In this document: one piece after another, positions 36,391-46,033 of the stretch
How positions within the stretch are numbered: position 1 is the stretch's first letter
How the letters are laid out: each line of letters opens with the position of its first letter
Origin: Bacteroidales bacterium
GTDB taxonomy: Bacteria > Bacteroidota > Bacteroidia > Bacteroidales > ML635J-15
Assembly: GCA_016937855.1 (NCBI GenBank)
Contig: JAFGVU010000101.1
Span: forward strand, 18,811 to 82,810
DNA: 64,000 nucleotides
Reading direction: 5' to 3'
The notes under the pieces: model-generated
Databases searched by the model: none
What the model was told of the DNA's origin: nothing
Seen by the model: the letters and a program-made list of their open reading frames with translations, nothing else
Program-made: the position numbers and the translations under genes

Positions 36391-37287
36391 ATGCATAATA
36401 TATTCCGGAAAATGAAGTTAATATTAGTTCTTTTTGTATCAATTAATATAACGAGTTTTGCTCAAATTTATCCGATAGTAGCAGGATTAAATGACGCAAC
36501 TATCTTTTATAATGATCTTAATCCCGATGGAGATTATAATGCACCACATTGTTCGGGACCCTATTATTTTGATTTAGATATTGACAATAATGGAAGCGAT
36601 GATTTTAGCTTCTCTGTTTATTCTAGTTGTGGTAGCGGGGTTGTCGTACGCTATTCAAGAATAACACCTTATGGAGAAAATAAAATAGCGATAAATCGAA
36701 ATCAAATATCAAACGTGCACCCAGAATATTGGCCGGATACAACATATCTTCCTGTAGCTCAAATATTTAATTACGGAGACACTATAAATGAGAGTTATGT
36801 ATATACAAATGATCTTACTGTGCTATGTGAGTCGTATTTTATCGCTTATCCATTTACAGTATTTGACATAGATGATTGGCTTAACGAAATTGATAATTTT
36901 ATTGGTTGCCAAATAACCAGAAATGATACTTTGATTCATTGTTGGATAAGGGTTGATGTACCTAGTACTTCGCACGTTATTATGAAAGATTATGCTTGTG
37001 TAAACCCAAATTCAACTAACAATATTTTCACAATTGATTCTTATAGTGACATAGGTATATATCCAAATCCTGCCGAGGACTTTTTTATTATTGAGAATAA
37101 AGACGAATATTTGAATGATATTAGAGTTCAGATTGTAAATCTTCAAGGACAAGTTGTTTATCAGAAGGAAATATTTACCAATCAAAACACTTATGAAATT
37201 AGTCTTGAAAATATTGAGCCTGGTTTATATTTTGTGATAATATCTGACTCGAATAAAATATATAAACAGAGGATAATTGTAAACTAG
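36391..37287 (+). CDS. Secreted protein with T9SS sorting domain, unknown body
   Basis: A 298-residue protein. The N-terminus is either MHNIFRKMKLILVL (ATG 36391) or starts at the in-frame ATG 36412; both give a signal peptide ending ITSFAQ. The body (about 28-215) has DLDIDNNGSDDFSF, a calcium-loop-like stretch, and no recognised enzyme motif. The last 75 residues are a T9SS domain (IGIYPNPAEDFFIIE ... GLYFVIIS). It precedes two FISUMP lipoproteins by 53 bp and may share their transcript. Confidence 0.78.
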   Translation: MHNIFRKMKLILVLFVSINITSFAQIYPIVAGLNDATIFYNDLNPDGDYNAPHCSGPYYFDLDIDNNGSDDFSFSVYSSCGSGVVVRYSRITPYGENKIAINRNQISNVHPEYWPDTTYLPVAQIFNYGDTINESYVYTNDLTVLCESYFIAYPFTVFDIDDWLNEIDNFIGCQITRNDTLIHCWIRVDVPSTSHVIMKDYACVNPNSTNNIFTIDSYSDIGIYPNPAEDFFIIENKDEYLNDIRVQIVNLQGQVVYQKEIFTNQNTYEISLENIEPGLYFVIISDSNKIYKQRIIVN

Positions 37288-37340
37288 CAAGTGTGAAAAT
37301 ATGAAGACTTGTTACGCTTCTCCTATAAAGAAATAAAATT

Positions 37341-38681
37341 ATGAATATGAAAAAGTTCTTTATTTGTGGAATGGTTTTATTTGCAACGCTTTTAATTTTA
37401 ATAAGCACAAGTTGTAAAAAAGAAGAATTGCCAATTTTAACAACCGTTTCGGTTAGTAATATAACTAGCAATTCGGCCGATTGTGGTGGAGATATTACTT
37501 TTGATGGAAATACAGATATTCTATCACGAGGAGTGGTATGGTCCGAATCAAGTAACCCAACAATTGAAAATCACGATGGAATAAGCATTGACGGTACTGG
37601 TACAGGGATATTTAATAGTACTATTGTTGATTTAAAACATCAAACACAATACTATGTACGTGCTTTTGCTTCAAATAGTGTTGGTGTTTCTTATGGAAAT
37701 GAATTTAGTTTTACTACAGATACAATAATATCGATAATATCGATCGCTGATTTTAGTGCAAGTCATACTTTCATAGCCGCAGGAGGTACTGTAAGTTTTA
37801 CTGATGAATCCACGAATAATCCAACTAGTTGGGAGTGGAGTTTTTCTGGTGGCACTCCAAGCTCTTCAACACAACAAAATCCTTCTGTGACATATAACTC
37901 TACCGGTATTTTTACTGTTGGTCTGATAGTAACTTATGACAATATGTCAGACACTCTAATTAGATATGATTACATAAACGTTGGTACTAGCGGACTACCT
38001 TGTGCAAATATGCCGACATATACAGATAGCAGAGATGGTACAGTTTATCCTACTGTGCAAATAGGCAATCAATGTTGGATGGCAAAGAATCTTGCGTATT
38101 TGCCTAATGTAGTAGGCCCTGAAACTGGTTCTTTGAGCACTGCTTGTTATTATGTTTATGGTTATGATGGAATAAGTGTGACGGATGCTAAAGCAGTAGA
38201 TAATTACTCCACTTACGGAGTATTATATAATTGGTCTGCCGCAATGGGTGGACAAGAAAGCAGCACAACGAACCCAAGTGGAGTGCAAGGTGTATGCCCT
38301 ACAGGTTGGCATTTACCAAGTGATGAGGAGTGGAAGGAATTGGAAATGGTTATTGGACTTACACAAGAAGAAGCTGATGTTATGGGCTGGCGAGGAACAA
38401 ATGAAGGCAGTAAAATGGCAACTAATGCAAGTTTGTGGAATGATGGATTATTAGTTAATAATGAGGATTTTGGTTCATCTGGTTTTAAGGCCTTGCCGGG
38501 TGGCAGGCGTTACCTTAATGGTGTTTTCGAATATGTTAACGTAACAGGGAACTATTGGAGTGCTACTGAAACTTATAGCGATCACGCTTATCATAGGCTC
38601 TTGGGATATCAACAAAGCAATGTGTACAGAATAGACTACGATAAGCAGTTAGGTATTTCTGTTCGTTGCTTAAAGGATTAG
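37341..38681 (+). CDS. FISUMP-domain surface lipoprotein, copy 1
   Basis: A 446-residue lipoprotein: signal peptide ending in the lipobox ISTSC (Cys near residue 25). Then an Fn3-like segment (30-130), a PKD domain (about 137-215: SWEWSFSGGTPSSSTQQNPS), and a C-terminal FISUMP domain (220-446: DGTVYPTVQIGNQCWMAKNL, CPTGWHLPSDEEWKELE, LPGGRRY, YWSATE). FISUMP domains were named from Fibrobacter major paralogues and occur widely in Bacteroidota surface proteins; the function is unknown. A close paralogue follows. Confidence 0.87.
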   Translation: MNMKKFFICGMVLFATLLILISTSCKKEELPILTTVSVSNITSNSADCGGDITFDGNTDILSRGVVWSESSNPTIENHDGISIDGTGTGIFNSTIVDLKHQTQYYVRAFASNSVGVSYGNEFSFTTDTIISIISIADFSASHTFIAAGGTVSFTDESTNNPTSWEWSFSGGTPSSSTQQNPSVTYNSTGIFTVGLIVTYDNMSDTLIRYDYINVGTSGLPCANMPTYTDSRDGTVYPTVQIGNQCWMAKNLAYLPNVVGPETGSLSTACYYVYGYDGISVTDAKAVDNYSTYGVLYNWSAAMGGQESSTTNPSGVQGVCPTGWHLPSDEEWKELEMVIGLTQEEADVMGWRGTNEGSKMATNASLWNDGLLVNNEDFGSSGFKALPGGRRYLNGVFEYVNVTGNYWSATETYSDHAYHRLLGYQQSNVYRIDYDKQLGISVRCLKD

Positions 38682-38746
38682 CCTGAAATATTACAATTAT
38701 ATCGTTGATAAGAGTATGAAGCATTGAACAACTAAAATATGATTTT

Positions 38747-40111
38747 ATGAATATAAAAGAGATATCAATTTATGTATTGTTTTTATTTGCATTACTTTTG
38801 CTTGGATTATTTACAAGTTGTAAAAAAGAAAATCTGCCAACTTTAACGACTATTTCGGTTAGTAAAATTACTGATAATTCTGCCGATTGTGGAGGAAATA
38901 TTACTTCTGACGGAAACTCTGATATTACATCTCGAGGAGTTGTTTGGTCTGAAACTAGTAGCCCAACTGTTGAAAATCATGATGGCATAAGCTCAGATGG
39001 TAATGGTGTTGGAACATATAAAAGTGAGCTTGCAGATTTAAAACCTGAAACTAAATACTATGTACGTGCTTATGCTTCGAATAATGCTGGTGTAGCCTAT
39101 GGGAATGAAATAAGTTTTACCACAGTTTCTGATTCATTGCCTGTTGCAGATTCTACAGTCCCTGTCGCAGATTTCACAGCAAGTGAAACTTCTTTATCAG
39201 AGGGAGGCACAGTAAACTTTACTGATGTTTCAACAAATAACCCATCGAGTTGGGAGTGGAGTTTTCCCGGAGGCAATCCGAGCTCTTCATCACAGCAAAA
39301 CCCATCTGTAACTTATAACGTACCTGGTAATTATACCGTTACTCTAATAGCAACAAATTCTAAAGGGTCTGATACTCAAATAAAAACTGATTATATAAGG
39401 ATTACCACCAATGGAGTTCCCTGTACAGATATGCCGTCATTTATTGATAGCAGAGATGGCACAGTTTACCCTACAGTGCAAATCGGCAACCAATGCTGGA
39501 TGGCAAAGAACCTTGCATATTTACCAAGCGTTACTGAGCCTGAAACAGGTTCAGTGAGTACAGCACACTTTTATGTTTACGATTATTACGGGACGGATGT
39601 AGAAGCTGCAAAAACTAAAAACAATTACTCTACTTACGGTGTGTTATATAACTGGTCCGCTGCAATGGATGGGCAAGCAAGCAGCACAACTAACCCAAGT
39701 GGAGTGAGAGGTATTTGTCCAGAAGGTTGGCACTTGCCAAGTGATGATGAATGGAAGGAATTGGAGATTTCGCTCGGAATGACACAAACTGTCGCTGATG
39801 CTATGGCGTGGAGAGGGACTAGTGAAGGAAGTGAAATGGCTGGTAATGAATTGTTATGGTCTGACGGACTTTTAGAAAACAGTTTAGGCTTTAGAGAATC
39901 TGGTTTTACTTCCTTGCCTGGTGGTTGTCGCAACTATAATGGTTTTGTAAGATATGGTATCGATGGCAACTGGTGGAGTGCTACAGAGTTAAATGATGCT
40001 AGCGCATGGCATCGAAGCATATACCACAACTACAGCTCTGTATATAGAAACGTCAACTATAAGGAGTTGGGCTATAGTGTTCGTTGCCTTATGGATACAC
40101 CATCAGAATAG
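38747..40111 (+). CDS. FISUMP-domain surface lipoprotein, copy 2
   Basis: A 454-residue paralogue of the gene before it, with the same order: lipobox LFTSC, Fn3-like segment, PKD domain (SWEWSFPGGNPSSSSQQNPS) and FISUMP domain (QIGNQCWMAKNLAYLPS, CPEGWHLPSDDEW). Most of the sequence is alignable, with long identical runs, so the two arose by tandem duplication. Divergence is greatest in the FISUMP loops (for example the residues around LPGGCRN), as if they had been selected to differ. It starts 65 bp after copy 1. Confidence 0.87.
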   Translation: MNIKEISIYVLFLFALLLLGLFTSCKKENLPTLTTISVSKITDNSADCGGNITSDGNSDITSRGVVWSETSSPTVENHDGISSDGNGVGTYKSELADLKPETKYYVRAYASNNAGVAYGNEISFTTVSDSLPVADSTVPVADFTASETSLSEGGTVNFTDVSTNNPSSWEWSFPGGNPSSSSQQNPSVTYNVPGNYTVTLIATNSKGSDTQIKTDYIRITTNGVPCTDMPSFIDSRDGTVYPTVQIGNQCWMAKNLAYLPSVTEPETGSVSTAHFYVYDYYGTDVEAAKTKNNYSTYGVLYNWSAAMDGQASSTTNPSGVRGICPEGWHLPSDDEWKELEISLGMTQTVADAMAWRGTSEGSEMAGNELLWSDGLLENSLGFRESGFTSLPGGCRNYNGFVRYGIDGNWWSATELNDASAWHRSIYHNYSSVYRNVNYKELGYSVRCLMDTPSE

Positions 40112-40312
40112 GACTATTTGAAAATCCTGAACACCCATTTAAAGACTTGTGATGTTTGCATCCTTCTAATTTAACAAAATAGTTTCTTATTGATTTACTC
40201 CGTTGCCAATAATTGCTGTGACATTCTTCTAACACTGACGACTAATTCTGAAATTTGCTTTTCTTTTTCGGCATTTTTTTTGTAAATCCCTCTTGCGTTA
40301 ATACTTTTTTTA

Positions 40313-40320
40313 TAACTTTA
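40313..40320 (+). promoter_or_regulatory. Bacteroidota -7-like box (TAACTTTA)
   Basis: Seven of eight matches to TAnnTTTG, 18 bp before the ATG at 40339. Confidence 0.45.
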
Positions 40321-40338
40321 CACAAATATTAAAATTAT

Positions 40339-41013
40339 ATGGATATGAAAAAAACAGTTTTATTTTTAGCTATAGTATTTATCAGTGTTTCTTTGTTTGC
40401 TCAAAAAATAGTTGTTCAGGAAACAAGTGCAAAATTTTACAAGGAAAACCGTAATGCGCTTTCGACAATTGTGTATTACACTGATGCCGGAAGTGTTGAG
40501 AAAGAATTTAAAGATTTGCTTAAATCATATAAAGGAAAAGTAAATACAAAAAAAGGGGTAATGTTTGGCGACGATTTGGTTATCAGTTCAATTAGTGATA
40601 ATACTGTTGATGTTTATGCAACATTTAAAGACACAAAAAATGGCGAAGTAGAAGTTCTTGTTGGGTTTGATCTTGGTGGTGCTTTTATCTCTTCGGCAAC
40701 TCACCCCGAACAATTTTCAAGAGCGAGCGAAATCATCAGAGATTTTTCTTTTAACATTACCGAACAAGCATTTGCTGTCATTGTGAAAGAAGAGGAAAAA
40801 AATCTTGAAAAATTTACTAAAGATTACGAAAAAGTGGTTTCTACAAAAGAAGGTCTTGAAAAAGATAACGAAGACTATAAAAAACAAATCGAATCAAACG
40901 AAAAAGAAATCGAAAAATTAAGTAAAGACATCGAAACACTTTCGGGCGAACTTAAAGAGAAACAAGACTCTTTTGAGAAGCTAAAGAAAGAAGGAACAAA
41001 GATTAGTAAATAA
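40339..41013 (+). CDS. Exported coiled-coil protein, unknown
   Basis: A 224-residue protein with a signal peptide (MDMKKTVLFLAIVFISVSLFAQ). The first ~130 mature residues are mixed alpha/beta (GSVEKEFKDLLKSYKGKV, then VDVYATFKD), and residues 150-224 form a strongly charged coiled coil (heptads rich in E, K, L: KDNEDYKKQIESNEKEIEKL). It is probably periplasmic. I do not recognise the family. ATG 40345 is a possible alternative start. Confidence 0.6.
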   Translation: MDMKKTVLFLAIVFISVSLFAQKIVVQETSAKFYKENRNALSTIVYYTDAGSVEKEFKDLLKSYKGKVNTKKGVMFGDDLVISSISDNTVDVYATFKDTKNGEVEVLVGFDLGGAFISSATHPEQFSRASEIIRDFSFNITEQAFAVIVKEEEKNLEKFTKDYEKVVSTKEGLEKDNEDYKKQIESNEKEIEKLSKDIETLSGELKEKQDSFEKLKKEGTKISK

Positions 41014-41024
41014 AAAAAGGAATA

Positions 41025-41153
41025 GGTAAATTTTCGAGAAACTCGAAAATTGAAAAGGTAAGCGCGCAGGACTCCCTTCAGGGATTTAGGGGCGCGTTGG
41101 AATAAAAAGAAGAGGTAAATTTTCGAGAAACTCGAAAATTTTGGTTTAACGAA
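41025..41153 (+). repeat. Composite palindromic repeat upstream of purQ
   Basis: Palindrome (arms AATTTTCGAG / CTCGAAAATT, loop AAA) at 41025-41051, a GC-rich core with GCGCGC ... CCCTTCAGGG ... GGCGCG (41052-41112), and a second palindrome with a TTTAACGAA tail (41114-41153). The same arrangement in reverse complement occurs at 31265-31446. A third decayed copy with the tail GGTTTAACGAA follows at 41171-41222. Confidence 0.75.
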
Positions 41154-41318
41154 TTGTTCAAGAAAAGGAAGTAGTTATAAATTTTTGTGAAAATCGAAAA
41201 GCTTGGTTTAACGAAAATTTTGTTTCTTAAAAATAAGGTTCTTACTTATAAACAAGATTGCCGATAATTGTGTCGGCATTTTTTTTAAATAATCTTTTAT
41301 TTTTCTTGCCAATAATTC

Positions 41319-41326
41319 TATCTTTG
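41319..41326 (+). promoter_or_regulatory. Bacteroidota -7 box (TATCTTTG) for purQ
   Basis: Exact match, 23 bp before the ATG at 41350, immediately downstream of the repeat cluster. Confidence 0.7.
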
Positions 41327-41349
41327 GACAAAATTTAAAACATTACAAA

Positions 41350-42051
41350 ATGAAATTTGGAGTCATTATTTTTCCGGGATCAAATTGCGATCATGATATG
41401 GTTTATGCTTTACGAGATATTCTTCGTCAGGATGTGGTAGAATTGTGGCATAAGGACACTGATTTGCAAAATTGCGATGCGATTGCTGTACCAGGAGGTT
41501 TTTCTTATGGTGATTATTTACGCTCGGGTGCGATTGCTCGTTTTTCGCCAATTATGGAAAAAGTTATAGAATTTGCAAATAACGGAGGTTTTGTATTTGG
41601 CGTTTGTAATGGTTTTCAAATTTTATGCGAAGCCGGACTACTCCCAGGAGCTTTACTACACAACAACAATCAAAAATTTATTTGCAAAAATCAATATATA
41701 AAAGCCGAAAATGTTGATTCTGCAATGACAAAATTTGCATCAAAAGACAAATCACTAAAAATACCTATCGCTCATGGCGAAGGCAGATACTACGCTCCTG
41801 AAGAAACCCTCACCGAAATGGTTCAGAACGAACAAATTATCTGGAGATACTGTGACGAAAAAGGCGATTTATCGGAAAAAAACAACCCTAATGGTTCGGT
41901 TATGAATATTGCAGGTGTTTGCAATAAAGAAAAAAATGTTTTCGGAATGATGCCCCACCCCGAAAGAGCCGCCGACCCCGAATTACGTAATACCGACGGA
42001 ATAAGCATCCTAAAATCTATTATAGTTCATCTAAAGGAAAAAAATATATAA
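41350..42051 (+). CDS. purQ: Phosphoribosylformylglycinamidine synthase glutaminase subunit
   Basis: A 233-residue class I glutamine amidotransferase that supplies ammonia to PurL in the fourth step of purine synthesis. GGFSYGDYLRSGAIARFSP, the nucleophile region GVCNGFQILCEAGLLPGAL and the final MMPHPERA (catalytic His and Glu) are all present. It is a separate PurQ rather than a fused large PurL; PurS and PurL are not in the window. The stop codon lies inside a dispersed palindrome. Confidence 0.95.
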   Translation: MKFGVIIFPGSNCDHDMVYALRDILRQDVVELWHKDTDLQNCDAIAVPGGFSYGDYLRSGAIARFSPIMEKVIEFANNGGFVFGVCNGFQILCEAGLLPGALLHNNNQKFICKNQYIKAENVDSAMTKFASKDKSLKIPIAHGEGRYYAPEETLTEMVQNEQIIWRYCDEKGDLSEKNNPNGSVMNIAGVCNKEKNVFGMMPHPERAADPELRNTDGISILKSIIVHLKEKNI

Positions 42052-42130
42052 GGTAAATTTTCGAGAAATTCGAAAAAATGAAAGAGGTAAGCGCACAGGT
42101 TTAGAGAAACTCGAAAATTTGGATTTAACA
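42050..42130 (+). repeat. Dispersed palindrome pair downstream of purQ
   Basis: A shortened composite: first palindrome (42050-42076, one loop/arm base changed), then GTAAGCGCACAGG, then a second half (GAAACTCGAAAATTT) with the TTTAACAAAAT tail. Same family as at 41025, missing most of the GC core. Confidence 0.7.
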
Positions 42131-42137
42131 AAATAAA

Positions 42138-42458
42138 ATGAGCAAAATCAAAACAGGAGCTAAAGCAGGCATTGCATTGTTGGTTGTTGGAATATTAACC
42201 GGAGTTCTCAATCATTTTGCACTCGAAATCTGGAATTATACGCTTAAATTACTTATCGCATTTCCAATATTTTTCTTCTGGGGTTTGAGCCTAATAATAT
42301 TTCCCGGACCGAAAATGTATCATCCTCTTAAAACAGAAGATATTAACGGGTTCTGGAGAAATTCACCACTGTTACATCGAATTGGATGGATTGTTGGCAT
42401 TGCAATTGGCGCTGCAGGAACAGTGTTAGCAATGTTTTATTACAATATTGAGCCCTGA
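42138..42458 (+). CDS. Small membrane protein, unknown
   Basis: A 106-residue protein with three predicted membrane segments (about 10-30, 37-58 and 80-103). I do not recognise the family. It starts right after a dispersed repeat; the ATG at 42138 is the natural start. Low-level read-through from purQ is possible. Confidence 0.5.
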   Translation: MSKIKTGAKAGIALLVVGILTGVLNHFALEIWNYTLKLLIAFPIFFFWGLSLIIFPGPKMYHPLKTEDINGFWRNSPLLHRIGWIVGIAIGAAGTVLAMFYYNIEP

Positions 42459-42577
42459 TTATCAGACACTTACAAACACACAATGCGGGAAACCTGTTTT
42501 GAAAACACATGAGTTTAACTAAATCTAAATGAGTTTGCTCTGGCCAATAGAAATGAAAGGATTATCTACAAAAATTT

Positions 42578-42585
42578 TATCTTTG
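42578..42585 (+). promoter_or_regulatory. Bacteroidota -7 box (TATCTTTG) directly before mfd
   Basis: Exact TAnnTTTG match ending four bases before the mfd ATG at 42590. With the usual spacing the transcript would begin at or within a base or two of the ATG, giving a leaderless mRNA. Confidence 0.65.
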
Positions 42586-42589
42586 CAAA

Positions 42590-45500
42590 ATGAAAGATTT
42601 AGCAAGAGAAATTTTTGAAAAAAATCCAAATGCAAATTTGCTATTCGACAAACTTAAAAATTCAGGTGAGTCGGAAAACATATTAGTGCATGGTCTTGCA
42701 GGCTCTTCAAAAGCATTTTTGTTTTCATCATTATTTCTCCGCGAAAAACAACTCTCATGTGTTATTTTTCCAGATAAAGAGACCGCATCGTATTTTTTTG
42801 ACGATCTTGTAAATATTTTGGGCGATGAGTATGTTTTGTTTTTCCCAAGTGCCTATAAACGCTCAGTAGAGTATCTTAAAACCGATCGAACAAACATCAT
42901 TTTAAAAACCGAAGTTTTAAATAAACTGAGGACGGGTAAAAAACCATACATTATAGTAAGCTATCCCGGAGCAATCATCGAAAAAGTTGTTGATAATAAA
43001 GACTTAAAAAATAATACTCTTGAAATAAACATAGGCGAAAAACTATCTATGGAGTTTATTACTGACGTATTAAACGAGTATGGTTTTCGTCACGAAGAAT
43101 TTGTGTATGAGCCGGGAACATTTTCAATGCGTGGAAGCATAATTGATGTGTTTTCATTTAGTAACGAAGAGCCCTACCGAATCGACTTTTTTGGAGACGA
43201 GGTAGAAAGCATCCGAAGTTTTGACCCAAATACACAATTATCAAGAGACAGACATAAAAAAATATCAATTGTACCAAATATTCACGAGCATCTGGTTAAT
43301 GAACATAAAGTGTCATTTTTCGACTTTATCAATAAAAATTGTAAAATTTGGCTCGAACAACCGGAAATGATTATTGATAAGTTTCAAAAAACATGGGATG
43401 CCGCAAATATCAGATTTTCCGAAACCATTTCGCAGGATGAAGACGATGAGATTTGCATTGTAAATCCTGAATCCGGACTATTGTCTCCGGATGAGTTTAC
43501 CGATGAAATAAAAAAATTTCAAATAATTGAGTTGGCGCATCGCTCGCTATATAATTCTCAGCAGGAAATTGTGTTTGATATTGCTCCACAACCAGCCTTT
43601 AGTAAACAATTCGATTTACTCATTCAAAACTTAAAAGATAATCGTGAAAATTACTATAAGACCTACATTTTAAGTAATAATCAAAAACAAATACAAAGGC
43701 TGCGCGATATCTTTAGTGATAAGGACGAAGATGTAGAGTTTTTTCCTATTCTTCAAACTGTTCAAAATGGATTTATCGATAACACGAGCAGAATTTGTGT
43801 ATATACCGACCATCAGATATTTGAAAGATATCATCGTTTTAAGACAAAAAAGACTCCTACCAAGGAAGCTATAACTTTGCAAGAGTTAACCTCATTGCGT
43901 CCGGGCGATTATGTTGTGCACATAGACAATGGAGTGGGTAAGTTTGGCGGTTTGCAAAAAATCAATAACGATGGTCATGTGCAGGAAGTTGTTAGTATTA
44001 TTTATGATAACAACGACATATTATTTGTAAATATCCATTCATTACATCGAATTTCAAAATATCGCGACAAAGATGGCGAACCACCAAAAATTCATCGGCT
44101 AGGTTCGGGACACTGGAAAAGATTAAAAGAGCGAACAAAAAAGAATATTCAGGATATTGCACGCGATTTAATTGTTTTATACGCTCAAAGGCGCGATCAA
44201 AAAGGATATGCTTTTTCGCCGGATTCATATTTGCAGAATGAGTTAGAATCTTCATTTATGTATGAAGATACTCCCGATCAGGGAAAAACAAGCGATGCAA
44301 TAAAATCGGATATGGAGTCGGATATTCCAATGGACAGGCTGGTTTGTGGCGATGTTGGTTTTGGGAAAACTGAGCTGGCAATTCGTGCAGCATTTAAATC
44401 CGTTTGTGATAGTAAACAAGTTGCGGTTTTAGTCCCTACAACAATACTAGCTTTACAGCATTACCAGACATTTAGAGAACGATTAAACGGAATGCCTGTA
44501 AACGTTTCATATATCAGTAGATTAAAAACCAATAAAGAAATAAAGCAAACTCTCGATAAACTTAAGCAGGGAAAAGTCGATATTATAATTGGCACACATC
44601 GATTGATGAATAAAGATGTTGAGTTTAAAGATTTGGGTTTACTAATTATTGACGAAGAGCAGAAATTTGGTGTGGCGATGAAAGAAAGATTGCGCCAATT
44701 AAAAGTAAATGTGGATACTTTAACTTTAACAGCAACACCAATACCGCGAACTTTGCAATTTTCGTTGATGGGAGCACGCGACTTGTCAGTAATTAACACA
44801 CCTCCACCAAACCGTCAGCCAATTATTACCGAATTGCATTCCTTTAACAGCGATATCATCAGAGAAGCTATTTATTACGAGGTTGGACGTAACGGACAAG
44901 TATTTTTTGTCAACAATCGAATTCAAAACATTAATGAAATTGAAGCACTAATTAACAAAGTCTGTCCGGAAGTAAAAACTGTTGTTGCTCATGGTCAGAT
45001 GGAAGGAAATAAGCTCGAAAAAATAATTCTCGATTTTATGCGTGGTGATTACGATGTATTAATCAGTACATCGATAATTGAAAATGGTGTTGACATTCCA
45101 AATGCAAATACGATAATTATCAATAATGCCAATAATTTTGGATTAAGTGACCTGCACCAATTGCGTGGACGAGTTGGTCGTAGCAACAAAAAAGCCTTTT
45201 GCTTTCTGTTGGCGCCACCGCTAAATGTTTTAACTCCCGAAGCAAGACGCAGACTTAAAGCAATTGAGGAATTCAGCGATCTTGGAAGTGGTCTTAATAT
45301 CGCATTGCAAGACCTCGATATTAGGGGCGCAGGAAACATACTCGGAAGCGAACAATCGGGTTTTATTGCCGATATCGGATTCGAAACCTACAACAAAATC
45401 TTAAACGAAGCAATCGACGAACTAAAAGATGGAGAATTTAAATCGTTATTTGCTCAGGAATCAGAGCAAAAAGAAACAACTTCAGGCTACTCTCCTGCAA

Positions 45501-45967
45501 AAGATTGTCAGATTGATACCGACTTAACTATAATGTTTCCTGATTACTATATTTCCAGCACATCGGAAAGGATAAGATTATACAAAGAACTGGATGAGAT
45601 TAAATCGTACGAAGAGCTTGAGAAATTCCGCGAAATGATTATCGATAGATTTGGTGAAATCCCTTCCGAAGCCGAAAAGCTGTTTGACATAATAAAACTA
45701 AAGTGGGAAGCAATAAAACTTGGTTTCCAGAAAATCATAATAAAAAACAATGTCTTTATCGGATTCTTTCCGCTAAATCAGCAATCATCTTTCTATTCCT
45801 CTTCAATTTTTGCGAAAATTATTATGTATATCCAACAAAATCCCAAAAACATGATAATTAAAGAGCAGAAAGAAAAACTGACTCTCCGAATATCAAGTAT
45901 AAATTCGATTAACTCCCTTATGATTGTCTTGAAAGAAATTTCTGAGTTTGTTGGCGATCACACCTAA
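42590..45967 (+). CDS. mfd: Transcription-repair coupling factor
   Basis: A 1125-residue ATP-dependent translocase that removes stalled RNA polymerase and recruits UvrA. In order: UvrB-like N-terminal module (to about 300), CarD-like RNAP-interaction domain (near 435-500: GDYVVHIDNGVGKFGGL), helicase domain with Walker A VGFGKTELA near 590, IIDEEQKFG, TATPIPRTL, and C-terminal motif QLRGRVGRSNKKAFC, then the TRCF tail with RLRLYKELDEI-type sequence. The length is normal. The start may be leaderless (see the promoter). Confidence 0.95.
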   Translation: MKDLAREIFEKNPNANLLFDKLKNSGESENILVHGLAGSSKAFLFSSLFLREKQLSCVIFPDKETASYFFDDLVNILGDEYVLFFPSAYKRSVEYLKTDRTNIILKTEVLNKLRTGKKPYIIVSYPGAIIEKVVDNKDLKNNTLEINIGEKLSMEFITDVLNEYGFRHEEFVYEPGTFSMRGSIIDVFSFSNEEPYRIDFFGDEVESIRSFDPNTQLSRDRHKKISIVPNIHEHLVNEHKVSFFDFINKNCKIWLEQPEMIIDKFQKTWDAANIRFSETISQDEDDEICIVNPESGLLSPDEFTDEIKKFQIIELAHRSLYNSQQEIVFDIAPQPAFSKQFDLLIQNLKDNRENYYKTYILSNNQKQIQRLRDIFSDKDEDVEFFPILQTVQNGFIDNTSRICVYTDHQIFERYHRFKTKKTPTKEAITLQELTSLRPGDYVVHIDNGVGKFGGLQKINNDGHVQEVVSIIYDNNDILFVNIHSLHRISKYRDKDGEPPKIHRLGSGHWKRLKERTKKNIQDIARDLIVLYAQRRDQKGYAFSPDSYLQNELESSFMYEDTPDQGKTSDAIKSDMESDIPMDRLVCGDVGFGKTELAIRAAFKSVCDSKQVAVLVPTTILALQHYQTFRERLNGMPVNVSYISRLKTNKEIKQTLDKLKQGKVDIIIGTHRLMNKDVEFKDLGLLIIDEEQKFGVAMKERLRQLKVNVDTLTLTATPIPRTLQFSLMGARDLSVINTPPPNRQPIITELHSFNSDIIREAIYYEVGRNGQVFFVNNRIQNINEIEALINKVCPEVKTVVAHGQMEGNKLEKIILDFMRGDYDVLISTSIIENGVDIPNANTIIINNANNFGLSDLHQLRGRVGRSNKKAFCFLLAPPLNVLTPEARRRLKAIEEFSDLGSGLNIALQDLDIRGAGNILGSEQSGFIADIGFETYNKILNEAIDELKDGEFKSLFAQESEQKETTSGYSPAKDCQIDTDLTIMFPDYYISSTSERIRLYKELDEIKSYEELEKFREMIIDRFGEIPSEAEKLFDIIKLKWEAIKLGFQKIIIKNNVFIGFFPLNQQSSFYSSSIFAKIIMYIQQNPKNMIIKEQKEKLTLRISSINSINSLMIVLKEISEFVGDHT

Positions 45968-46033
45968 ACTGCTCACAAGAATACATAGTGGAATGTTTTT
46001 GCTGATTTTGTCGAGTACAAGGTTCTGCAGCCC

